Position numbers and translations under genes: made by a program
From: a virus
Virus record (IMG/VR): IMGVR_UViG_3300035670_000566
Location: 1-39,418 of that record
Length of the DNA: 39,418 bases
Strand: one strand, 5' to 3'
Notes under the pieces: model-generated
The model's database searches: none
What the model was told of the DNA's origin: nothing
What the model saw: the letters and a program-made list of their open reading frames with translations, nothing else
In this document: positions 24,812 through 30,046 of the stretch, one piece after another
How the letters are laid out: every line of letters begins with the position of its first letter
How positions within the stretch are numbered: the stretch's first letter is position 1

Positions 24812-24988
24812 ATGGATGGTGTGTGTGAATCGGCGCGGGTGATTCCGTACCGTGGCGCGTTTCGTGTTGTGTATGGATCAGGTAGCACGGTTGGTTGGCG
24901 TACGTTTGATGATGTGCGTGATGCGTTCGTGTTTCTGGCAGAACGTGGAACGGTGCGGGTGACGTTCGCGCGCCGGTTTCTTCCCTGA
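24812..24988 (+). CDS. Early protein, 58 aa, unknown
   Basis: First gene of the rightward early operon. ATG 24812 follows GAAGAGAGAGAGGCCAGAA; the earlier in-frame start at 24752 lies inside the promoter and is rejected. Sequence MDGVCESARVIPYRGAFRVV then a Val/Phe/Arg-rich small beta domain. No family recognised. The first tRNA-like element begins 8 bases after its stop. Confidence 0.65.
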   Translation: MDGVCESARVIPYRGAFRVVYGSGSTVGWRTFDDVRDAFVFLAERGTVRVTFARRFLP

Positions 24989-24996
24989 TGTGGTTG

Positions 24997-25045
24997 GCCT
25001 AGTCGCGGTTCTGGCGCGCGTGTGGGTTCGATTCCCTGCTAGGCA
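24997..25045 (+). ncRNA. D-arm-less tRNA-like element 1
   Basis: Acceptor stem GCCTAGT (24997-25003) with GCTAGGC (25038-25044; last pair T-G), hairpin CGCG-GTTCTGG-CGCG (25004-25018), T-arm GGG-TTCGATT-CCC (25024-25036) and A as discriminator-like base. Preceded by the conserved GTGGTTG right after a stop codon; followed by a hairpin ACCGGCCC/GGGCCGGT (25048-25068), a GAGAGAGAGGG ribosome-binding site and ATG at 25090. It has no D-arm and no CCA. Confidence 0.7.
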
Positions 25046-25089
25046 CTACCGGCCCATTCGGGGCCGGTTCTAGAGAGAGAGGGTTAGTT

Positions 25090-25347
25090 ATGTTTCGTAG
25101 GTATTGGGTTAGGCGTGTTTCGCGGGTTCGTGTGGGTGTGCTTACTCTCGCGAATGAACGTGCGGAAATGGCGCGGGCGGGTGATCGTGAGAGCGCGTTG
25201 CGCGTCGCTAGTTTGGATCAAACGTCCGATGCGTTGGGACGTGTGATCGATGACCTACAGGCGAATGTGGCGGGTTCGATTGGTTCGGCGCGTTCGTGGG
25301 TGCGTTGGTGGAATAATCTGCCGGTGTGGGAACGTCGCGTGTTCTGA
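25090..25347 (+). CDS. Early protein, 85 aa, Arg-rich helical
   Basis: ATG after TAGAGAGAGAGGGTTAGTT. Starts MFRRYWVRRVSRVRVGVLTL, a basic hydrophobic segment that might touch a membrane, then a helical and charged part (NERAEMARAGDRESALRVAS, LGRVIDDLQANVAGSIGSAR) and a Trp-rich end WVRWWNNLPVWERRVF. No family recognised. It lies between tRNA-like elements 1 and 2. Confidence 0.7.
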   Translation: MFRRYWVRRVSRVRVGVLTLANERAEMARAGDRESALRVASLDQTSDALGRVIDDLQANVAGSIGSARSWVRWWNNLPVWERRVF

Positions 25348-25358
25348 TGTGGTTGGTG

Positions 25359-25406
25359 GCCCATTCCGGTTCTGGCGGGTTCTAGGTTCGATCCCTAGAT
25401 TGGGCG
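25359..25406 (+). ncRNA. D-arm-less tRNA-like element 2
   Basis: Acceptor GCCCA (25359-25363) with TGGGC (25401-25405), hairpin CCG-GTTCTGG-CGG (25366-25378, plus a T-G pair), and a perfect 6-bp T-arm TCTAGG-TTCGATC-CCTAGA (25381-25399). Upstream GTGGTTGG follows the stop codon. The downstream hairpin differs here: GGTGAC-ACACG-GTCACC (25409-25425), then GAGAGAGAGGG and ATG 25448. Confidence 0.7.
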
Positions 25407-25447
25407 CGGGTGACACACGGTCACCTATTGAGAGAGAGGGAAACAGA

Positions 25448-26098
25448 ATGGGCAAGTATTCGCAAGAGGTGCGGGTGTGTGGCGGGTGCGCGCACCTATT
25501 GGAAACGGAACCGGATTCGGTATGGCGTGAATCGTACAAATTACCGTTTGCGTACCGTGTCGTGTGTTCGTCGTGCGGGTGTGAATGTTCGAATGGTGTG
25601 GCGCATGTGGGCGCGGTTGTGTGGGTGGATGAACTGTTGGGAATGGCGCGTAAGCGTGGGGAAGAACATGCGACGTACGATCGAAATGATGGTGAGTATC
25701 GGCCTGACCCTCTCTCCGGAGTATGGGCGGGTGAGAGTGTGCGGGAACTGTTGGGTGATCTAATTGACGCGTTAGGCGATGAGTACACGGATGATGTGTG
25801 TGACGCGTATGAATCGGGATATGCGGGTGTGTGGTCTGATACTGATTCTGTAGATGTGTGCGCGGATTGTGTCCAAGTGTTGGCCAATGGTGTGTGCGAT
25901 GGTTGGGAAGATTCGCCGGATGAGACGCGCGAGAGGCCCGCGGGTGTGTTCCCCTATTTGATCGATGGTGCGTGGCCTACTGACAACGTGACGACGTTTG
26001 CGAAATGGCCATGTGAGTGTTGCGGGTCGCGGTTGGCGGGTGAACGTCACACGGTGCTTGTGTGGGTCGCACCGGATTCTGAGAGCGCGGGCGCGTGA
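25448..26098 (+). CDS. Early protein, 216 aa, with Cys clusters (zinc-binding?)
   Basis: ATG 25448 after GAGAGAGAGGGAAACAGA; the long in-frame upstream extension crosses element 2 and is rejected. Three Cys groups: CGGC (residues 11-14), CSSCGCEC (about 41-48) and CECCGSRLAGERH near the C-terminus (about 192-204), plus C.DC in the middle. The arrangement suggests two zinc ribbons around an acidic helical middle (GESVRELLGDLIDALGDEYT). No named family. It is the largest early gene and may bind nucleic acid or host proteins (inference). Confidence 0.7.
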   Translation: MGKYSQEVRVCGGCAHLLETEPDSVWRESYKLPFAYRVVCSSCGCECSNGVAHVGAVVWVDELLGMARKRGEEHATYDRNDGEYRPDPLSGVWAGESVRELLGDLIDALGDEYTDDVCDAYESGYAGVWSDTDSVDVCADCVQVLANGVCDGWEDSPDETRERPAGVFPYLIDGAWPTDNVTTFAKWPCECCGSRLAGERHTVLVWVAPDSESAGA

Positions 26099-26105
26099 GT
26101 GGTTG

Positions 26106-26155
26106 GCGGGTGCGCGGGTTCTGGCGCGCACGTGGGTTCGATCCCCACACCCGCA
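26106..26155 (+). ncRNA. D-arm-less tRNA-like element 3
   Basis: Acceptor GCGGGT (26106-26111) with ACCCGC (26149-26154), hairpin GCGCG? read as GCGCG-less form: stem CGCG/CGCG extended to GCGCG-type pairing around an 8-nt loop GGTTCTGG (26117-26124), and a perfect 5-bp T-arm GTGGG-TTCGATC-CCCAC (26132-26148). Discriminator-like A at 26155. GTGGTTG follows the stop codon directly; ACCGGCCC/GGGCCGGT hairpin at 26158-26178, then GAGAGAGAGAG and ATG 26199. Confidence 0.72.
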
Positions 26156-26198
26156 CTACCGGCCCATTCCGGGCCGGTTTGAGAGAGAGAGAGAAACT

Positions 26199-26486
26199 AT
26201 GAATGTTCGGGAGAGTGGGCGGGCCACGTTGCGCGCGCGGTTCTATGGCCCCAATAACAGAACCGGCACACGTATTCGCGTGACGCGGTTCGACAATCCG
26301 GCGGGCGCGGTTGATCCGAACCGGATCACGGTCGCGTGGGATCACGGTCTGAACCCGCAAGAGAACTACGTGCGCGCGTTCCGTGAGTATCTGACGCGCG
26401 CCGGTTGGAATGGTGATTGGGTGTCTTCGATGGTGTCCGATGGTGCGATTGGTGTCTACGTGGGCGCGGGTGATCTAGGTGTGTGA
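26199..26486 (+). CDS. Early protein, 95 aa, unknown
   Basis: ATG after GAGAGAGAGAGAAACT. Starts MNVRESGRATLRARFYGPNN, followed by a conserved-looking RIRVTRFDNPAGAVDPNRIT and VRAFREYLTRAGWNGDWVSS, an alpha/beta mix; ends DGAIGVYVGAGDLGV. The last codons lie within one copy of the GTGATCTAGGTGTGTG repeat. No family recognised. The gene closes the first early group; the long repeat-rich gap follows. Confidence 0.68.
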   Translation: MNVRESGRATLRARFYGPNNRTGTRIRVTRFDNPAGAVDPNRITVAWDHGLNPQENYVRAFREYLTRAGWNGDWVSSMVSDGAIGVYVGAGDLGV

Positions 26487-26889
26487 CCTAGTTCTGTTCG
26501 CGTTCTTTCACGTGGCGGTTGTGGGTGTGTGGGTTCTGGCGGGCGCGTGTCTACCGGAGAATCGCGCGCGGGCGCGCCGGTATCGGGCGCGCCGGAGAAT
26601 CGAACTAGAACGCGCGGGTTACCGTTACCGTCGATGATTCTGGCGGGTGTGGCAATGTGGGCGGGCGGGCCGGTTGGCCCGCTCTCTCACGTTTCGGGCC
26701 TTAGACCACGTTCTAGGATTCGTTCTAAGGCTCTCGCGCGGTTGGGTGTGGGTGTGGGGTGCGGGTGATTCTGGCGCGGGCGGGTGATCGATGCGGGCGC
26801 GGGTGAACTAGGTGTGAGAGGCCGGCGCGGGCGGGCCGGCGCGGGTGATCGATGCGGGCGGGCCGGCGCGGTTCGGGGGATTGTCCCGC

Positions 26890-26999
26890 GCGCGATACTG
26901 GCCCGCGCGCAATACGATCGGGCGCGATACTGGCCGGGAGAATCTGGCCGGTTTGCGCGAAATACTATTGACAAGCGCGACACGGTTCGCGCACAATAC
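26890..26999. repeat. Cluster of five GCGC(N)ATAC motifs around early promoter 2
   Basis: GCGCGATACTGG (26890-26901 and 26922-26933), GCGCGCAATACG (26905-26916), GCGCGAAATACT (26955-26966) and GCGCACAATAC (26989-26999). ATAC starts at 26895, 26912, 26927, 26962 and 26996. The last two flank and enter the promoter. The same motif is found at 29975-30046, 30157-30172 and 30478-30492. Operator function is inferred. Confidence 0.6.
26968..26997 (+). promoter_or_regulatory. Early promoter 2
   Basis: Perfect -35 TTGACA (26968-26973), 18-base spacer, -10 CACAAT (26992-26997; 4 of 6). The box overlaps one ATAC motif and another ends 1 base before the -35, so a repressor bound there would block it. 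It drives the gene run from 27046. Confidence 0.68.
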
Positions 27000-27045
27000 A
27001 GGTGTCGGCAATCAGGCCGGACGAATGAGAGAGAGGAAACAAGCT

Positions 27046-27231
27046 ATGAGTAGGCAATCGGGTGTGTTGTGGGGATGTCATTGGGAACGTCACCATTATG
27101 GGGTGTGTGTGTATGGTTTGGATTCGTCTGGCGTGTTTCGGACGATTCGGTATGTGGGCAACGGTTCGGATCGTGTGACGGTTCGCGGTTCGGTTGTTGC
27201 GTTTCGTCGTTTGATTGGGGTGACGCGATGA
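27046..27231 (+). CDS. Early protein, 61 aa, unknown
   Basis: ATG 27046 follows GAGAGAGAGGAAACAAGCT. Reads MSRQSGVLWGCHWERHHYGV, then CVYGLDSSGVFRTIRYVGNG and a basic end, a small beta protein. Its stop overlaps the next ATG (ATGA), starting a chain of six genes linked by 4-base overlaps (27046-28285). No family recognised. Confidence 0.65.
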   Translation: MSRQSGVLWGCHWERHHYGVCVYGLDSSGVFRTIRYVGNGSDRVTVRGSVVAFRRLIGVTR

Positions 27232-27371
27232 TTGATTCCGGGATGATGCTCTCTTATGAGATGACGCACACGTTGATTGAGATTCTAGATTCACGTGATT
27301 GGGATTTGTTGGAAGAATTGATTGTGGTCTATGGCCACGATGAGAACACGGAAGAATTGGTGACGCGATGA
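27228..27371 (+). CDS. Early protein, 47 aa, unknown
   Basis: Reads MIDSGMMLSYEMTHTLIEIL then DSRDWDLLEELIVVYGHDEN, an acidic two-helix miniprotein. Coupled by ATGA overlaps at both ends. Its first 21 bases match, with two differences, the start of the gene at 27771 (MIDPGMM), hinting at a shared origin of the 5' ends. Confidence 0.62.
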   Translation: MIDSGMMLSYEMTHTLIEILDSRDWDLLEELIVVYGHDENTEELVTR

Positions 27372-27586
27372 CCAACGATGAGATGTGTTTCCGTGTCACG
27401 TTCACGTTTGAGTACGCGACGGTTGCGACCGTTGTTGCGGTTCCGGTTCGTGAAGATGAGGCCGACTATTCGGATGATCCGTCCGCGATTGACGTTGCTA
27501 CTGATCTGTTGGCCGATTGCTACGGTTGGGATATGGCGAGTGCGTTCGATGTGGATGTGGAACCGTTGGAATGGGTGGCGCGATGA
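27368..27586 (+). CDS. Early protein, 72 aa, acidic
   Basis: Reads MTNDEMCFRVTFTFEYATVA then a beta-hairpin-like Val-rich part and an acidic tail (REDEADYSDDPSAIDVATDL, ending DVDVEPLEWVAR). Strong net negative charge, as in some phage inhibitors and DNA mimics, but no evidence beyond composition. Overlaps its neighbours by 4 bases on each side. Confidence 0.65.
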   Translation: MTNDEMCFRVTFTFEYATVATVVAVPVREDEADYSDDPSAIDVATDLLADCYGWDMASAFDVDVEPLEWVAR

Positions 27587-27774
27587 ATCCGAACTATTAC
27601 CCTGATATCGATGATCCGGTGTTGTGTGACCATTGTGGGCATCCGTGTCACGCGGATGACGCGGTAACGGATGGCAACATCGCGTTGTGCGGGTCGTTCC
27701 GCGGTAACGGTTGTGCCGATCGTGCGATGTGGCGTGGTGATCTGATTGTCGGGATTGATGGGGGTGCGTGGTGA
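27583..27774 (+). CDS. Early small zinc-finger-like protein, 63 aa
   Basis: ATG 27583 inside GCGCGATGAA, overlapping the upstream stop. Reads MNPNYYPDIDDPVLCDHCGH then PCHADDAVTDGNIALCGSFR and GNGCADRAMW. Cys/His pattern C-x2-C-x2-H...C...C could bind one or two zinc ions. Unknown function; this operon has several other Cys-pair proteins (25448, 27995, 29247). Confidence 0.65.
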   Translation: MNPNYYPDIDDPVLCDHCGHPCHADDAVTDGNIALCGSFRGNGCADRAMWRGDLIVGIDGGAW

Positions 27775-27998
27775 TTGATCCCGGGATGATGGCAAGCTTG
27801 TCGGCCGATGATCTGGTTGGCGCGTTGGTTCGTTTCACACGTCATCGGAAACCGTGGACAGGAACGATTATCGATTCGTTGCGTGTTGGCGGTACTCTCG
27901 CGTTCCATCTGATCGATGACTATGGGCAACCGTGGTCGGCGGTTCGATTGGACGAGATCGATGTGGTTATCCGGTTGCGGGATGGGGTGACATTGTGA
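27771..27998 (+). CDS. Early protein, 75 aa, unknown (GTG start)
   Basis: GTG 27771 overlaps the upstream stop as GTGA; a second GTG lies one codon earlier. Reads MIDPGMMASLSADDLVGALV, then VRFTRHRKPWTGTIIDSLRV and an SH3-like beta pattern LIDDYGQPWSAVRLDEIDVV. A small beta-barrel is likely. The N-terminus resembles that of the gene at 27228. Confidence 0.65.
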   Translation: MIDPGMMASLSADDLVGALVRFTRHRKPWTGTIIDSLRVGGTLAFHLIDDYGQPWSAVRLDEIDVVIRLRDGVTL

Positions 27999-28285
27999 TT
28001 GACGTGTGTGCGATGTGCGATCGGACGCGCAACGATGTGGTGTACTCAGACCACGACGATTTGTGGTTGTGTTCGGATTGTTTGGCCGACACGGTTCGTT
28101 TGTGGGCCATCGATCGTTTCACGTCAATGTCCGACCGTGAGTATTCGGGTGATTGGTTCGGCGCGTATGGTGACGGTTGGGATGTGAACATCTGGCAGGA
28201 CGATGATCGTGTGCGGGTGACGTTGTATCGGTATGACGGTGGCCGGTTCTCCGATGGCGGTATTGCGTGCGGGGTGATTGGTTAG
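27995..28285 (+). CDS. Early zinc-ribbon-like protein, 96 aa (GTG start)
   Basis: GTG 27995 overlaps the previous stop. Reads MIDVCAMCDRTRNDVVYSDH then DDLWLCSDCLADTVRL: two CxxC pairs (Cys5/Cys8 and Cys26/Cys29), a textbook zinc ribbon, followed by a Tyr/Asp/Trp-rich tail (GDWFGAYGDGWDVNIWQDDD). It ends the second coupled gene chain; tRNA-like element 4 follows 10 bases after the stop. Possible nucleic-acid or protein-binding role. Confidence 0.68.
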   Translation: MIDVCAMCDRTRNDVVYSDHDDLWLCSDCLADTVRLWAIDRFTSMSDREYSGDWFGAYGDGWDVNIWQDDDRVRVTLYRYDGGRFSDGGIACGVIG

Positions 28286-28295
28286 TTTGTGGTTG

Positions 28296-28344
28296 GCCAT
28301 ATCCCGGTTCTGGCGGGCGGGCGGGTTCGATTCCCGGTATGGCA
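28296..28344 (+). ncRNA. D-arm-less tRNA-like element 4
   Basis: Acceptor GCCATA (28296-28301) with TATGGC (28338-28343), hairpin CCCG-GTTCTGG-CGGG (28303-28317), T-arm CGGG-TTCGATT-CCCG (28322-28336), discriminator-like A 28344. Upstream TTGTGGTTG after the TAG stop. The second hairpin is lacking; instead TGTCGGCA occurs twice (28349-28368 area), then a long GA tract (28370-28388). Confidence 0.72.
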
Positions 28345-28395
28345 CGATGTCGGCAACGGTGTCGGCATGAGAGAGAGAGAGAGAGAGAAAGAGTA

Positions 28396-28881
28396 GTGAT
28401 TACAATGGAAACGGAGACGCTAGGCAAGCTGTTGGCCGATGCGGGTGATAATACGATCGTAGAGTATGCGGGTGCGCGTTGGCGGTTCCGTGTCGAACCG
28501 GACTATGACACGTCAATCAACGATTACGATTGTTATGGGCGGGTCGCGCCGGTTGTGTCGCGGTATGGCCAACAACAAGAACGTCCTGATGGTTTCGATG
28601 GTGGCGCGGAGATTCTTAGCTGGCGAGGCCACGAACGGTATTGGTGGCAACCGTATGACGTGACGGACGCGGTGTATCGTAGTGCGACACGCCAAACGGT
28701 GTGTGACATCCTCGAATACGGTTTCCTGATGTTGTTCGTGGAACGGTTGCGCGATGAGGATGACGCGTATGGTCGGCCGGTTGTCGATGACTATTCCGTG
28801 GTGGGTGGCATCGAACCATTTCCTAGTGACGACGATCTGTCCGATTTGATTAGTGACGTGGTGTCGGAGATTGGTGTGTGA
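28396..28881 (+). CDS. Early protein, 158-161 aa, unknown
   Basis: Either GTG 28396 (5 bases after the GAGAGAAAGAG tract) or ATG 28405 could start; the GTG has the better spacing. Reads METETLGKLLADAGDNTIVE, an alpha/beta domain with YAGARWRFRVEPDYDTSIND and a Trp/Tyr-rich middle SWRGHERYWWQPYDVTDAVY, then a helix CDILEYGFLMLFVERLRDED and an acidic end. No family recognised. It is one of the larger early genes and lies alone between two tRNA-like elements. Confidence 0.68.
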   Translation: MITMETETLGKLLADAGDNTIVEYAGARWRFRVEPDYDTSINDYDCYGRVAPVVSRYGQQQERPDGFDGGAEILSWRGHERYWWQPYDVTDAVYRSATRQTVCDILEYGFLMLFVERLRDEDDAYGRPVVDDYSVVGGIEPFPSDDDLSDLISDVVSEIGV

Positions 28882-28888
28882 TTGGTTG

Positions 28889-28933
28889 GCGCGACCGTCT
28901 GGCGGTTTCTCCGGTTCGATTCCGGGGCGCGCA
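28889..28933 (+). ncRNA. D-arm-less tRNA-like element 5 (shortened hairpin loop)
   Basis: Acceptor GCGCG (28889-28893) with CGCGC (28928-28932), hairpin ACCG-TCTGG-CGGT (28894-28906; loop 5 nt, two bases shorter than the others), 6-bp T-arm CTCCGG-TTCGATT-CCGGGG (28909-28927, one T-G pair), A 28933. Upstream TTGGTTG after the stop; downstream hairpin ACCGGCC-AACC-GGCCGGT (28936-28953), then GAGAGAGAGG and ATG 28972. Confidence 0.72.
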
Positions 28934-28971
28934 CTACCGGCCAACCGGCCGGTTTGAGAGAGAGGATAGTT

Positions 28972-29247
28972 ATGGCAACGACAACACACCCGGATTGGGT
29001 GATCGTGCGCGGTAACGCGCGACGATGGGATTGGTACAACGAACAATCAACCACGGAACTGGCGTGGATCGATGACGATGGTTGTGATCGTGGTATCGTG
29101 GTCGCGGATGGGTCGCGTCGTGTGATCCGTTCGTGGTCGTCAAGGCAACCGGATGCGGATTGGGCCTCGCTGTACGGTGTGGCCGGTGTGGTGTCACGGT
29201 TCTTCGGCCAGGACGCGTATGGTCACACGGATTGGTTGGTGGCCTGA
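28972..29247 (+). CDS. Early protein, 91 aa, Trp/Asp-rich
   Basis: ATG 28972 follows GAGAGAGAGGATAGTT. Reads MATTTHPDWVIVRGNARRWD then WYNEQSTTELAWIDDDGCDR and SRRVIRSWSSRQPDADWASL, ending in YGHTDWLVA. A small beta domain with many Trp residues. No family recognised. The stop overlaps the next ATG (TGATG). Confidence 0.66.
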   Translation: MATTTHPDWVIVRGNARRWDWYNEQSTTELAWIDDDGCDRGIVVADGSRRVIRSWSSRQPDADWASLYGVAGVVSRFFGQDAYGHTDWLVA

Positions 29248-29630
29248 TGGATTGGTCACGCTACATCGCGTTGGGAGACGACACGTGTTCCGTGGAACCG
29301 TTGGAACAGTTATTGATCGTGGAATGTGCCGGTATGACGGAGAACGAGATTGATCGTTTGGAAACGGTGGGTGTTCTGCCTGATGGCCATTACGCGATCC
29401 CGATGATCGAGCTGTTGGCAGACGCGTTCCGGTATCGGGCCATCTTCGACGCGCCACACGATCCCGAATATTGTGCGTCGTGCGAGCTTGCGGGCAACGA
29501 TGCGACCCGGATCGACGTGGATTCCGCGCCGATGGTGAAATGGGATGTGATGGGTGATCCTCGCGCGTTCGCGTTGGTGTGCGATGAGTGTCATGAAAGC
29601 ATCGCAAACGATCCGAACCACGGTAGGTGA
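29247..29630 (+). CDS. Early protein, 127 aa, with Cys pairs
   Basis: Reads MDWSRYIALGDDTCSVEPLE then a helical ECAGMTENEIDRLETVGVLP and a C-terminal half with CASCELAGNDA and CDECHESIAND (CxxC and CxxCH), likely one zinc ion. The ATG overlaps the preceding stop by one base; the stop overlaps the following GTG. No family recognised. Confidence 0.66.
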   Translation: MDWSRYIALGDDTCSVEPLEQLLIVECAGMTENEIDRLETVGVLPDGHYAIPMIELLADAFRYRAIFDAPHDPEYCASCELAGNDATRIDVDSAPMVKWDVMGDPRAFALVCDECHESIANDPNHGR

Positions 29631-29917
29631 CGGTTCGGGCATCGTGGATCGAACGGTTGTATCTCAGACCAATCATCGGACGATGGATACCTTGCCCGCC
29701 AGAACCAATCCCGCGACGATTCTGTTGTGTGGTGCGCCATCCCGCGATGGGTGTGTATTGGCGCGACCCATACGGTGTGCGAGACGCGGGAACCGTGTGG
29801 GGGCCAGCACGTCAGGCGTGGCGGTTCCCATCGGAGACGGTTGCGCGGGAGATGGTGGATCGTGAACTAGGTGTCACGGTCGTCTATAGGACAGTAGAGC
29901 TGTTCGATTCACAGTAG
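29627..29917 (+). CDS. Last early protein, 96 aa (GTG start)
   Basis: GTG 29627 is coupled to the previous stop (GTGA). Reads MTVRASWIERLYLRPIIGRW then Pro/Cys segments (IPCPPEPIPRRFCCVVRHPA) and MGVYWRDPYGVRDAGTVWGP, a basic, Trp-rich protein. It contains a GTGAACTAGGTGTCA repeat. No family recognised. The early terminator follows 13 bases after the stop. Confidence 0.6.
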   Translation: MTVRASWIERLYLRPIIGRWIPCPPEPIPRRFCCVVRHPAMGVYWRDPYGVRDAGTVWGPARQAWRFPSETVAREMVDRELGVTVVYRTVELFDSQ

Positions 29918-29930
29918 CGGGAACCCCGGT

Positions 29931-29953
29931 CGATGTTGGTTCGGCCGGGGTTC
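29931..29953 (+). terminator. Terminator of the early operon
   Basis: GAACCCCGG (29931-29939) pairs with CCGGGGTTC (29945-29953), a 9-bp perfect stem; the two arms are only 5 bases apart, so the outermost pairs are the safest. TTCGTTGTG follows, a weak T-tract. It lies where plus- and minus-strand operons converge. Confidence 0.62.
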
Positions 29954-29974
29954 TTCGTTGTGTCGGCATCGGGG

Positions 29975-30046
29975 TCGCGCGCGATACTGATGGCGGGGCC
30001 GGCCTGATGCGCTCGCGCTCAATACTGTTGCTCGCGCTCAATACTG
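29975..30046. repeat. CGCGCTCAATACTG motif cluster at the convergent junction
   Basis: TCGCGCGCGATACTGA (29975-29990), GCTCGCGCTCAATACTG (30011-30027) and the same 17-mer again (30030-30046), the last two spaced 19 bases. Further copies at 30157-30172 and 30478-30492 lie inside minus-strand genes, where they encode (I/S)ERD-like peptides. The cluster overlaps the 3' end of the WhiB gene (peptide SISIEREQQY). Confidence 0.7.

Larger units (their letters stand above)
26487..27045. other. 559-base noncoding gap: repeats, hairpins, second early promoter
   Basis: G-rich and repetitive. TTCTGGCG, the core of the tRNA-like hairpin loop, appears near 26534, 26638 and 26770 without a T-arm, so these may be decayed or partial copies. 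Hairpins: CGGGCC-GGTT-GGCCCG (26666-26681) and GCCTTAGA/TCTAAGGC (26698-26705 with 26724-26731). GCGGGTGATCGATGCGGGCG is repeated near 26790 and 26845. Then the ATAC-motif cluster and promoter 2. The open frames here lack ribosome-binding sites. Confidence 0.55.

Noticed and set aside
26560-26625. Possible tRNA on the minus strand (CTAGTTCGATTCTCC)
   Set aside because: The T-stem does not pair and no matching acceptor or anticodon arm was found on that strand.
26529-26768. Open frame of 79 aa in the noncoding gap
   Set aside because: No ribosome-binding site, Gly/Arg low complexity from GC-rich repeats, and it covers strong hairpins.
28340-28390. CRISPR-like or phase-variation array from the GA tract and the repeated TGTCGGCA
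   Set aside because: Only two short copies and a simple dinucleotide run; better explained as a ribosome-binding site.
24997-28933. The T-arm-like sequences as parts of ordinary full-length tRNAs
   Set aside because: No 5' acceptor half upstream of a D-arm was found; the complementary acceptor strand starts directly after GTGGTTG, leaving 45-50 nt in total, and no D-arm fits inside.
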